A DNA stretch of 64,000 nucleotides from positions 9,697,992-9,761,991 of the forward strand of contig OY821746.1 of the NCBI GenBank assembly GCA_963682055.1. Direction: 5' to 3'. A program made the position numbers and the translations under genes. Numbering within the stretch: position 1 is the first letter of the stretch; every line of letters starts with the position of its first letter. The stretch comes from Primula veris (lineage: Eukaryota > Streptophyta > Magnoliopsida > Ericales > Primulaceae). Shown one piece after another: positions 21,911-32,410 of the stretch. A model generated the notes under the pieces. It worked only from the letters and a program-made list of their open reading frames with translations, did no database searches and had not been told where the DNA came from.

Positions 21911-24296
21911 GCCCCACTCATGCACTAATTTCCTTAATAATATCTATATTCCGTTTATCTTCTTGCTTGTTCTTACCTACTTATTCACTTCTTCTTGCTT
22001 ATTTTCTACGAATACTACCCGTATTTATCACCATAAAAAATAGGCATGTGATGTTTTCCATACAAAAAGAAATATCGGAAAATAAAACTATAGTATACTA
22101 AAGAGAAAAACTGCAACCATAATGTATGAAGTTGTATAAATCCCAACTCTTTGCGAATTCCATTTTATTTGCATGAGCACTTTATTCTTTTCTAACAATT
22201 TTAGTGTTTTACATATCTGACTTATTGGGTTTTTAGTCATAAGAATAACTTTATTAATTTATTCGGGCAGATGACGCCAGGTTTGGATATGATAAGGAGC
22301 GTGGGTTTTATCTCATAAATGATGAAGTGACATTGCATCGTGAAAATAATGTGGTGACAAATGTTGAACCCAATAACAATCGATTCTGGAAAACAAGGCA
22401 AAAGAGGCATGTCATCAGAGCAACGGAAGAATTTGTCTAAAGAAACAATATCCTCCTACTTTCATTTGCAAATTCCCGAAGCTGCAAAAGAACTCAAAAT
22501 CGAGTTACAGAGTCTGAAAAAAAGATGCAGAGAGGTTGGGATTAGTCGCTAGCCTCATAGGAAGATTAAGAGTCTCCAAACTCTCATGGAACGTAGTCAG
22601 GTTTTCTTCTTTTTGTTCTACATATACAGGCTTTGTTTAGTGGATTCTTATATATTTAGGAAACTATTCTTCTTTAAAGGTGGTTAGAAAGATAATTTGA
22701 AGCACGCACGCACAAAAAAATGTGTATGTGTCGATATCAGTTCGACACTTTTTCCACGTGTTGGAAAATACAATTTCCGTGACACTGAGTTATTGAATGA
22801 TTTTATTTTTATTTTTAAAAATTATTAAAAGATTTGAGCATTAGAACACTTCCACGTAGACACTTTGAATGGTTCCTTGCATGTCATTAACATTTTAGAA
22901 ACACAAGAAAATGAAACACAAAATACACCATAAAGTATAAACCAAGTCCATAACTTTCAATTTTTACAATTTGTATCAAAAAAGGATGAGATATTTAGAA
23001 ACAAAGTCTTACTTAATATATCAATAAATTTTCTTCTTTCTGTAAAATAAATATATATATTAATTTACATAGTTATATTTAATAATAAACCTATAATTGT
23101 TAATTGTCTTTTCCTAACGGTGTCGTGTTCTATCATTTCTTGTCGATGTGAGATGTATTTTACCAATTTTCGAAATTTCTGTGCTCACCCCATTTTGAAG
23201 GATATCTTGCATACTGTTTATAGGTTTTGGATACACTTTATACCGTTTCGAAGCTTTTGTGTAGTACTTCTTCTCATAACTAAGTTGGAACTGTTCTGTG
23301 AAGTTTGACCCGTACGAACTGGACCACAAAGTTAGGCAACACCGGTTTTAATAAAACAAAACTCCAACACTTTTTTATTTTTTTATAAATTGGATAAGGG
23401 ACTATTTCATCACAGCATAAGAACACCGATATTCATTATGGTCCCCCACGCTAAAGGCTAAAATATGGGATGCACCTAGTAATACTAATCTGTATTTGTT
23501 CTGGTTGTTCTTAGTAGTAATTTCTATTTTACGTTTTTGTTTTGTTTCACTGGTTTCATAGCAAAGGTTACCGAGTATTGCCAAGAAGAAGCTTTCACGT
23601 TCTAGCTAGAAATCATAATTTTCTTAAAACCTGAGTTTTGTCCATTTTGTTTTTAGGTGAAAATTAGAATTTTCAAGCAAAATGAACACCTGTCTTTTCC
23701 TTTCCTAAAAATATAGCCAAAATCTAGCCTAGAGTTTTAAATTTTCGAATGTCAATATATTTTACTGACACACATGATGTAGGAGGAAGCTAAAGACGGA
23801 GATGGCATATCGATCGGCCGGGACATCAATATTTTGAAGGAAGAACTTGATATACTGAAAAAAACCCTAATAATAAACTCCAGGATAGCACAAAGAAGCT
23901 TAGGCTAGCTACCTTGTCATTATAAAGCTGAATACCACGAAAAAAAAAGGTTCATGGTTCTGAAGGTATGTCCATGATGTCAACAAATGATCATGATGAT
24001 GAAGGAGTTTAAGTACTTCGTCTGTTTGGATTCTGATTCTTATTAGGTTTTGTGTTTCTTTGATAAACTAGGAAAATAACTAAATATACAAGTCTACATT
24101 CTTGTATCTGGAAATGTCTTACAACTTGTTTGTTGTAACCCTTAAGCCCAACTTCTTTGTTTTGTGTATAAGCTGCATTTCATGGTGATTGGTCAGCTTA
24201 AAAACAGTGAATATTTCTTTTGACTTAGGAGAGAATCGAGAGTGAAAAACTTTAAATGGAATTAGCTCAATTAATATTCAGACTCAAGTATACCTT

Positions 24297-24562
24297 AGTT
24301 GCGGATTCTCTTGCAAAGATGGGAGCTCATGGAATAGATTTGATTTGTTTTGATGAGAGAGACTTGAGAAGTAATATTCACGCAAGGATTAAAAAAACTT
24401 GAAAAGGAGGGCTGCACTTACATCCGATAATGGATATAGTTTGTTTTTGGTTTTTGTTTTTATGAACATGTAATTTTTATTTCTTCCTAGTTTCTGTTTG
24501 TAACTTGGTCTGTTTATTGAAATAATAAAAATGAGGGCTTTTCTCCTCTTTAAAAAAAAAAA
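24297..24562 (+). mobile_element. 5'-truncated LINE 3' end inserted in RKD exon c
   Basis: The insert starts with the tail of an RNase H domain (VADSLAKMGAHGIDLI, the usual VAD.LAK motif of plant LINEs), continues through a 3' UTR and ends in a run of 12 A. It is flanked by a perfect 17-bp target duplication AGACTCAAGTATACCTT at 24280-24296 and 24563-24579. Removing the insert and one duplication rejoins the RKD exon frame. Confidence 0.9.
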
Positions 24563-24644
24563 AGACTCAAGTATACCTTCATGTTTGCTCAACAGTTACA
24601 AGCCTAACAAGCATTCTATTTGAGTTTATTTTATAATAACTTAG

Positions 24645-24648
<4 letters not shown>

Positions 24649-24683
<35 letters not shown>
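24649..24683. repeat. (AT)n microsatellite
   Basis: Pure alternating AT of about 34 nt. Confidence 0.95.
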
Positions 24684-24686
<3 letters not shown>

Positions 24687-25339
24687 ATACTGTTTATTCT
24701 TTCAAACTTTCCAGCTCGTAATTGAAATTATGAAGCAAGAGGGAGCGAAGGACTTGAACAACAAAAAGCGCTTGTTTGAACCATCACTTATTCAACCGGT
24801 GACTGAAAATATGGAAATAACAATAGCTTCATTACCCGTCGATAAGACCCCTGAGAAGTCATTGATGACACCTCAAGGCTCGCTGATGTCATTGCCCCAT
24901 AAAGATCATGACAATATAAAGGCTCAAACCAGTCTGAATAAAATTATGATCAGAATGGCTCACAGCCGTTGGATCAATCTGATGACAACAATGCAGACGT
25001 GCAGAATGTCTTACAGCCGTTAGATTATGTTCCTGTCAGATTTCGTCGGTTGATGACGATGGTGATGCACATGAAGGCTAATCGAAAAGAGAGAACAAGT
25101 ATGAGCGATCGGAGAGAGCGAGAAGGAGGATGAGAGAGATCGGAGGGAGGAAGAACGAGGAGAGAGAAATTGAAGAGAGAGTGAGAGGAGGAGAGAGAAG
25201 GGAAAGAGATTGGGAGAGATAATGAACTTTTTTGTTTTTTATTAATCATTAATTAAAAGTATATTTTTAATAATGTAACTTTTGAGAGTATGTTTTTGTT
25301 AGTATAATAGTTGTATATTATGTTTATGTTAATTCCCCC

Positions 25340-26310
25340 TTTTTTAAATGAGTTAAAATGACTCACACTGTTTATAAAATGACGTAAATTAACTCAGTTT
25401 GTTTTTAAAATCAGTTAAAAAGAGTTAGATTGTTTTTAAAATGGCTTAAAACGACTCATAGTATTTTTAAAATAACTTAAAATGACTTAAAACGACTCAG
25501 ACTATTTTTTAAATGACTTAAATTAACTCAGACTGTTTTTACAATAACGTAAATTAACTCAGACTGTTTTTTCAAATGACTTAAATTAACTCAGACTGTT
25601 TTTAAAATGAGTTAAAACGAATCAGACTGTTTTTTAAATGACTTAAAAGTACTCAGACGTTTTTTTTAAATGACTTAAATTAACTGAGACTGTTTTTAAA
25701 ATAATGTAAATTAACTCAGACTGTTTTTTAAAATGACTTAAATTAACTCAGACTGTTTTTAAAATTACGTAAATTAACTTAGACTGTTTTTTAAAATGAC
25801 TTAAATTAACTCAGGATGTTTTTAAAATGACTTAAATTAACTCATACTATTTTTAAAATCACTTAAAAGGAGTCAGACTGTTTTTAAAATAACTTAAAAC
25901 GACTCATACTATTTTTAAAATGACTTAAAACGACTCAGACTGTTTTTTAAATGACTTAAATTAACTCAGACCATTTTTAAAATAACGTAAATTAACTCAG
26001 ACTGTTTTCTAAAATGACTTAAATTAACTCAGACTGTTTTAAAAATGACTTAAAACGAATCAGACTGTTTTTTAAATGACTTAAAACTACTCAGACATTT
26101 TTTTAAATAACTTAAATTAACTCAGACTGTTTTTAAAATGATGTAAATTAACTCAGACTGTTTTTTAAAATGACTTAAATTAACTCAAACTGTTTTTAAA
26201 ATAATTTAAAACGACTCAGACTATTTTTTAAATGACTTAAATTAACTCATACTATTTTTAAAATGACGTGACTCGGGCTATTTTTAAAATATATTAAAAT
26301 GACATAGACT
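25340..26310 (+). repeat. Tandem array of about 31-bp units, right part
   Basis: Roughly 30 imperfect copies of ACTCAGACTGTTTTTAAA plus ATGACTTAAATTA. Variants differ mainly in the length of the T run, in TGACTTAAA versus AACGTAAA, and in TTAACTC versus CGACTC. It belongs with 20500-20942. Confidence 0.92.
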
Positions 26311-26872
26311 ATTTTTTAAAAAGATAATTTTTTGCGTTTTAGGATTTTTCTAGATTTTTTGGATTTTTTTATTTTTTATGGGTTTTCGGTATTTCATGAT
26401 TTCTTTTTAGTTTTAAGTTTTAAGTTTTTATTTTTTTGTTATATTTTTTTAGGGTTGAATGTATCACAATTTTAATTATATAGCATTTTATAATTAAATT
26501 TAAACTACATGGACTAAAACGAAAATTTTCTAAACTACAGAAGGACTGACACGGATTGTCTGGATCAAGTGCTGATCTGGTGCTTCGCGCACACGTTCTA
26601 CTGCCATGTGTCGGCTTTCTATTGGGGAAAGCTAAAATAGACTAATCCTTAAATATTTTCAGTGTTTGGGACCAATCATTAATTAAGTTGTAGATAAGAT
26701 ACCAATCTGAAATTTACCCAAATTATTTTTTATGAACAAGTAAAAGCTCAAAGGAACTTGTACATATATACGATCATATAACCTACTTCCCGTTTTATCT
26801 CTGAATCTCATATATACCCGTGAATATTCGACCTTAAAGATATTCTTCTTCTTCATCGACAATATCTCATTT
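26311..26872. other. T-rich segment and right end of the outer element
   Basis: It has T-rich low complexity to 26460, then the right inverted end at about 26625-26733. No gene is seen. Confidence 0.5.
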
Positions 26873-27210
26873 TCATAAGGAAAAACCCTTTATGTGGATT
26901 TTCCTAGACAGAGACGACATTGCCCCCGGAGGTAGAGCTGTAGGAGACATAACGGGCACCTCGAATTCAAATTTTGAATCACCACCACGAGGTCCACGAC
27001 ATTTATATTCTACTTCACATCCAGGTCGGTAAGGATTGGTCCGAGTCCTATGGTAACCATGGTGAGTGTCTCTATCATGATTACCCTTGCTGAGATCTCC
27101 GTAGTCGATTTCTTTCTCAGGTTTCTCAACACAGCTCACAATATGAGAGCATAAACAAGAGTACAAAGGAACAAAACCAGCTCCCCCTTGTTTATAGCGA
27201 TTGTTGAGCA
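26873..27210 (-). pseudogene. RALF-like peptide gene, broken signal-peptide frame
   Basis: The downstream frame reads EKPEKEIDYGDLSKGNHDRD, then RTNPYRPGCEVEYKCRGPRG, the RALF C-terminal NPY.GC...CRG block, followed by an unusual tail of about 45 residues to GFSL. The hydrophobic leader INKGELVLFLCTLVYALIL is in another frame just upstream, so a frameshift separates signal peptide and mature part. No ATG is in phase. Like the RALF-like gene at 3538-3759, this copy has no first cysteine pair between the YG(A/D)L block and GCE. It is either a pseudogene or a leader split by an unseen intron. Confidence 0.6.
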
Positions 27211-27401
27211 GGCCTTTTTCCAGAAGGTTTTGTTCCTTTTATCTGGCCAAATGATGAGTTTTACTGTACGTGCTATTTGAAATTTATAGGGGAGACTAAT
27301 ATCTATTATAAGGAAATCTGAAATTGGAATGTTGAAATGGTATTTGGATATTTTTGCCCTCTTTATAAACTCCATATATAAATTATAAATATGGCATATG
27401 A

Positions 27402-27768
27402 TTAAGAAAAGAGAAAATTATTGTTTACTACATCAATCTATTGGTGGTTAAAAATTTGCATACTCATCTTTCAAATATTAACAATTTACATACTCACCTA
27501 TAAAAAATCTATAAATCAAGACACTTTAGTTGATTTATGTTAGCTTTTTAAGAGAAGTTTGGTCACGTGTGATCATGTTACCGCTTCCAATTATGATTTA
27601 AAGGTAAAACTAACATCGCATATGACCAAAAATCAGCTAAAAAGTTAACAAAAATCAACCAAAGTGTGTTGATTGATAGATCACTTGTAAATTGTTAATC
27701 TTGTAAACTGAGTATGCAAATTCTTAAACACCAATAGGTTGGTGAAATAAACTATAATTATCCCTTAA
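27402..27768. mobile_element. MITE with about 160-bp inverted arms
   Basis: The left arm from 27402 (TTAAG, then AAATTATTGTTTAC, then CTATTGGTGGTTAAAAATTT) matches the reverse complement of the right arm ending at 27768 (TTAAGGGATAATTATAGTTT, then CTATTGGTGTTTAAGAATTT) over almost its whole half, including GCATACTCA and TTAACAATTTACA. It is nearly all stem, with a small loop around 27590. The superfamily is not assigned. Confidence 0.75.
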
Positions 27769-27948
27769 GAAAAATATACTCAATTTAGGATACATAGACG
27801 TTTGTTTATTGGATATTTAACAATGTTTTAAATAGCATTAGTGCTAGTGTAGCGTTCTTTTTTTCGAGAGAAACGTTAAAAGTGCAAATAACGTTTGTTA
27901 CATAATGCTTTACGGTGTATTTTTTTTTGTCTAAATATATATAAATAC

Positions 27949-28250
27949 TAGGAATCGTGCTCCGTTTTGCGTGTGCGGCGCGTAATGTAATAAAAATATA
28001 GAAAATAGCTATAGTTATGATATAAATATGTGGATAATACAAAAAAAAAAAAACATAGTTTAAAATTTAAAAGAATTTTTGGTTGTAAAAGAGTGATAAA
28101 TAGTTTTATTAGTTTTTAATTTTTGTATTTTTATGGAACTATGGTATTATTGTAATTAATATAAAAGTGTAGGGGTATTTTTGGGAAAAAAAAGGCTAAA
28201 TTGGACAGGGTTATTTGACTTGGGTTGACTTATTATAATAGAATGATATC
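27949..28250 (+). repeat. Dispersed repeat family R1, copy B
   Basis: It starts ACTAGGAATCGTGCTCCG, TTTTGCGTGTG, and ends TTGGGTTGACTTATTATAAT plus AGAATGATAT, the same ends as 12216-12530. The interiors are diverged. Confidence 0.6.
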
Positions 28251-28317
28251 ACTAAATTCAGAACATATAATCAAAATTAACTAAATATATATAAAAATTT
28301 GTAACTAATAATCATAA

Positions 28318-28432
28318 AGTGATTGTAGTTGAGATGATAGAGCACTTACTTTCTTTGTAAGAGATTTGAGGTTCGATTCCATTTAGGTTCTAATAATTTC
28401 ATTAAAATTTTGACTGTAAAAAAAAAAAAATG
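28318..28432 (+). mobile_element. Possible tRNA-derived SINE
   Basis: Box A-like TAGTTGAGATGATAGAGC and box B GAGGTTCGATTCC lie at tRNA spacing with an anticodon-arm-like segment between, and an A13 run follows at 28418-28430. No target duplication was found. Confidence 0.45.
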
Positions 28433-31400
28433 GTCTGCATCCTCTATTTACGTTACCGGTCCAAAAATTTAAGTCCTTTAATCCTAACATGCAAACACGA
28501 TAACAACAGCCAGAAACCAAGCCAAATTATACAAATGACATGAATTTCAAGGCATAAAAAACCTCCTAATAAAAAACTACAATACATTACTCTTAAATTT
28601 AAACACACATAAACAATTAAATATAGATACCTTCCTAGCAATTATACAAATGACATGAATTTCAAGGCATAAAAACCTCCTAATAAGAAAACTACAATAC
28701 ATTATTTTCAAATTTAAACACACATAAACAATTAAATATAAATACCTTCCTATATGTTTTGCTACTAAGATATCAATCATGTAAGGAGAGTGTAAGTCCT
28801 ATGTGTTTGGTTCCTTTTATCTAGCAAAATTATGATAAAAGCTAAGGAGAGATTATAGACAACCATACATAAATAGCTATCCAATACTCAAAGTACCTTA
28901 GAATATATTAATAAAGGGCAATCAGGTACAATACGGGGTTGTGCAATACAGGGTTGGGAGGATTTGTATACTCAGCCATATCCCTTCATCCAAAATCCTC
29001 AAACTCAATGCCTGTCCTATGTAGGCATATGAAAAAGCAATCCCAAACATAATATAAAGCTGAAAATGTGATTTATAATATAATATACACATGTACAGAT
29101 TAATATCCCCATAAGTAAACATTTGATTCCCAATACCTTGTACTCTGATTTTGAATATGGGCCAAAATTCTGTGAATGTCAAGCATTAAATGAGATAGGG
29201 ACAGTAAGAGATGGTGGTTGACAGAAAAAATGGATTAAAATTATAAACGATGAATTTAACTTCTTGGTGAGGGAGTAGAAGACATCCAAATTCCTGTTTG
29301 TTTGACCAAAATTTGGACCGCCAATTGCATGACCACATCTGTAACTGAAAAGAAAATAATTAAGAGCGGTAACTGAAAAGCAAATAATTAAGAGAAGAAA
29401 TTAAGAGCTCGAAACCCCTGTACATAAGTCTCTTTCAATCAATGCAACTTATGTTTTCTTTCTACATGAACCTTCTCACATATTCCATATTATAAACAAC
29501 TACAATAATAAGAATTCCTTTAAATTCAAAGCAAAACAATACCGTGAAAATAAAGTAAGTACCATGGACCATTTCAATATAACAACAAACATATACACAT
29601 CTCCACACACAAAATCGCCAACAAACACTAATGTTGTATATCCGGAAAAATAAACATGTTATTCAATTCAAGTTTACCTGCATAATGCCAAGATCATGTA
29701 ATCAAATAGCCTAAGACCCGTTGCTGTGTCATGAATCATCCATATCTTGAACACTTCTAGCCCAACATATATTACTTGCTCTCCATCCACACCCGGGACA
29801 AGTACATGTACGATACACATATAATGAGACAGAAGTTATCTTGAGAACAAAACATAAATGAAAACACAAGACAGAAGTACAAACACACATGAACTACCTG
29901 TCCACAATATCAGTTTAATGTATAAAAAACATATTGACCATGTCCCTAGACATACTACAAGATGGATCACCCATCACATAGAAAGATCAATCCTTTAGGC
30001 TGAGTGTAAGAAATATATGGTTTACACTCACATAATCACAACAATAATATGATAAAAAACTAAGGCATAATTTAATTACAGTCATACAAGAATAGTTGTC
30101 ACATAATCAAAGTATCTAATATATGCTAATAAAAAGCAATCAGGGCAAACTACTTTGTGATACATCAACCTTTTATCTTTATTCAAAATTGTACACCAAC
30201 TCCTAAAATTTTGACCTTTTTACCCCTTTTTGTTGATTTCGACTGTTTCCATCTAAATGAAAGATCAGCAGTGACCTCACTAAGAATTTTTCATCAGGGT
30301 AATATCGTCATTTTACCTTTTAAACTAACTAATCTCATCCATGAACCATAAATAAGAATAGTAATTAATACTCAGGTTGACTACCATAAAAACAGAGGTA
30401 TATGAAGAAGCAAGCCAAATTAAAAGCAAAATAGATATAATAGCAAAGTAGATTAATCTAAATATATAATAAAATAAATTAGTATAAGTATTCATAAAGA
30501 GAAGCCAGAGTATAAAGCTAGCGGAATACGGGTTTGGAGATGATCCGGATACTCAGTCCTACCCACTCAGCCAGTAATCCTCATGCTTCAAGACTAATCC
30601 AAAAAAGTGAATATAGCAAATAAATGACAAAATAAAAATTATAACAAAATACTGGAGTATACAAACTTGAATAATAAAAAATACATGAAAACAATATCAA
30701 AGTATATTATTTATATTAATATAAGGAATTTCACTACACGAATTAAAAAACAAAATAGAGATCAAAGTATATTTTTATATTAATATAAGGAAACCATATT
30801 CATTCTAAAAAATCAATCAATCCAGTATTAAGAAAGTAAAAGGAACAGACTGACAAGATTTAAATAAACTAAAAAGGCTTTTACTTATAATGAACAATGA
30901 AGTTGCAATTAAATAACCCAAAATCAATCAGTATAAACTACAAAAAGTACCAGATCCAAACATATTCTAATTAACTTTAAAGCAAACAGTAACAAGATAT
31001 CGATTCAAGTTGCAACTAATTAACCCAGATTAATCGGTAAAAATTACTTAGGGTCCCCCAAAAACATATTAAATTAATTCAACAATAAACCGTAACCAGA
31101 TCGAAACAAATTCTAGTTGCAATTAAATATCCATAAATCAATCAGTAAAAATTTAAGACATTATAATTCAACAGGAAACAGAAACCAGATCAAGATTAAT
31201 TCAAGTTCAAAAACTAATTGAGATTTTCCAAAATCTAAATCTAATTTATTTTATGGAAACAGTAACCAGATTGAAATCAATTGAAGTTGCAATTGAATAT
31301 AGAAAGTCGTATACATTAATTAGGGTTTTCAAAAAACTAGATAAATTTAGGAAAAGCAGTGGGAGCATACAAAAACTTTATCAAAAAAATGTGAAAGGTA

Positions 31401-32345
31401 TGCGGGAGAAAATGAGATTGCTGCTATCCAATAATAAACTCTTTCTCTCCAAACCAAAACTTCCTTTTCTTTCTAATTATTTCAGTATATAAAAGATGGA
31501 GATTAGGGAGAATCATTGCCTAGAAATATCATTAGTTAATTGAGCTAAGTTTAGGCAATTTATTATTTATTACTACATTTTTAATACCCAAATGGCCAAT
31601 TTCACAAAGCCTAAACAATCCAGATGCCCCTAACTCTATCCCCTAGAAGTAAAGACATATAATAAAAATAGAGCATCAGCAAGTCAACCAAAAATTTAAG
31701 TCCGTTGATCCTAAAATGCAAACAAGACGACAACAGACAGAAACCAAGCAATTATACTAAATCAAACATGAATTTGAGGCATGAACCTCCTAATAAGAAA
31801 GCTACAGTACATCATTCTCAAATTTAAACACACATAAACAATTAAATACAGATTTAATCTACAAACAATGAAATAAGTTCAGGGACATAAACAGGAAGCA
31901 ACACTCACAAACATTCATTTGTCTAAAATAAATACTGAAAGCCTGTAAAAAGGAGCTATAGTTGCCTTGACCAATCAACCCACAAATACAAACTCGCATC
32001 CATTAAAACAACTCAATTTGCAGATATTGCATTTAAGAAACAAGTGAAACAATCTACAATTAAAAAAAAATTAGAATAAGTCAGAAAAGCAGGGAAGCGT
32101 AAAATTAGGTTTACTAACCTGAAAGGAGAGAGAGAGAGAGAGATTGAGAAATTACTCGTCAGACGAAGTAATAATTATGGCGTATGGAAGTAAGGGGCAA
32201 ATCCTCCGATTAAGGTTTCGGTAGATGACAGAGAGAAGGAAGGATGCTTAACACCATTACGGCCAAGTAGCCTTCATAGCGATGGCAATGTATGTAAATA
32301 TGTATGTGTAATTTATACACAGAGGGGAAGAGGACCACTATTTAT
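28432..32345 (-). pseudogene. Tandem gene array, copy 3 (3'-truncated, degenerate)
   Basis: A leader exon with donor CTTTCAG|GTTAGT ends at 32119. Exon-like patches follow at about 30590-30530, 29813-29678, 29470-29400, 29360-29270 and 29000-28920. The patch 29813-29678 is the best: VPGVDGEQVIYVGLEVFKIW then MIHDTATGLRLFDYMILALC, open to its donor CAG|GTAAAC. The other patches carry stops. The segment pairs with 52590-56180 over most of its length, and 28524-28753 holds a local tandem duplication of about 115 bp absent there. I do not recognise the protein. Confidence 0.55.
29678..29813 (-). CDS. Conserved exon of the array gene (VPGVDGEQ exon), intact copy
   Basis: The reading starts near VLVPGVDGEQVIYVGLEV and ends MILALCR across the splice donor CAG|GTAAAC. 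Paralogous exons are at 53755-53888 (one TGA where TGG is expected), 49630-49770 and 39490-39640 (several stops). Conservation across four copies argues that this was a coding exon, but no acceptor AG is evident at its 5' side in this copy. The function is unknown. Confidence 0.45.
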
Positions 32346-32354
32346 GTAGGCTGC

Positions 32355-32410
32355 AGACCGACGGTGGCGTAAATATGAACTAGTTCTCATATTTACTCCA
32401 CCGCCGGTCT
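32355..32410. repeat. 56-nt near-perfect palindrome upstream of array copy 3
   Basis: AGACCGACGGTGGCGTAAAT pairs with ATTTACTCCACCGCCGGTCT, with ATGAACTAGTTCTCAT between. The stem is about 24 bp with two mismatches. A second, partial copy (TACTAGTTCTCATATTTACA) follows at 32424-32450. It is absent from the matching spot upstream of copy 2 (about 44555-44585). Confidence 0.85.

Larger units (their letters stand above)
22271..25133 (+). pseudogene. RKD-family (RWP-RK) transcription factor pseudogene
   Basis: Exon a 22271-22600: DDARFGYDKERGFYLIND, a frameshift at about 22375, then the RWP-RK domain LSKETISSYFHLQIPEAAKE, LKKRCREVGISR, stop TAG (22550-22552) where Trp is expected, then PHRKIKSLQTLME. 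The wording AAKEL..LKKRCRE.GI.RWP.RK is that of plant RKD proteins, which act in egg-cell and gametophyte identity. Exon b 23783-23965: DINILKEELDILKKTL, a TAG stop, then YKAEYHEKKRFMVLK. Exon c 24229-24280 plus 24580-24595: ERIESEKL, stop, MELAQLIFRLKY, split by a LINE. Its donor appears lost (CAG|TT). Exon d from 24715: LVIEIMKQEGAKDL, with a frameshift at about 24945. All junctions used are phase 0. At least six lesions make it dead. No 5' exons are recognised. Confidence 0.8.
20943..25339 (-). mobile_element. Mutator-like or Pack-type element (family E, copy I) carrying an RKD gene
   Basis: It is flanked by TTTTTTAAA at 20934-20942 and 25340-25348, a 9-bp direct repeat of Mutator length, although the target array itself contains this word. 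The ends are inverted: GGATAAATTAACAAAACATA on the left and, reverse-complemented, GGGGGAATTAACATAAACAT on the right. Read on the minus strand it holds a CT-rich tract (25240-25080), then foreign sequence with a plus-strand RKD pseudogene, then a second CT-rich tract (21640-21545), a short ORF and a GGGTATGAACTTTTG repeat zone. Copy II at 60828-63663 has the same ends, CT tract, ORF and repeats without the RKD segment, which implies capture. Confidence 0.62.
19679..26733. mobile_element. Outer compound element with inverted ends around a tandem array
   Basis: The left end has AGAATTGGTACC, CTATCTAAGGATTAGTCTT and TTATTTAAAGATTA. The right end reverse-complemented has AGATTGGTATC, ATTTAAGGATTAGTCT and the same spacing. 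Between them lie a GC-rich/CT-rich segment, the tandem array in two pieces and the inserted 4.4-kb element. The exact ends and a target duplication were not resolved. The alternative is an old inverted duplication. Confidence 0.45.

Noticed and set aside
25025..25249. Minus-strand ORF rich in Ser, Leu and Pro
   Set aside because: It is translation of the CT-rich leader of the family E element.
27806..28042. Minus-strand 78-codon ORF
   Set aside because: It is AT-rich with no motif; part lies in repeat R1.
28321..28385. Functional tRNA gene
   Set aside because: The arms do not pair as a full cloverleaf and an A-tail follows, so a SINE-like origin is preferred.
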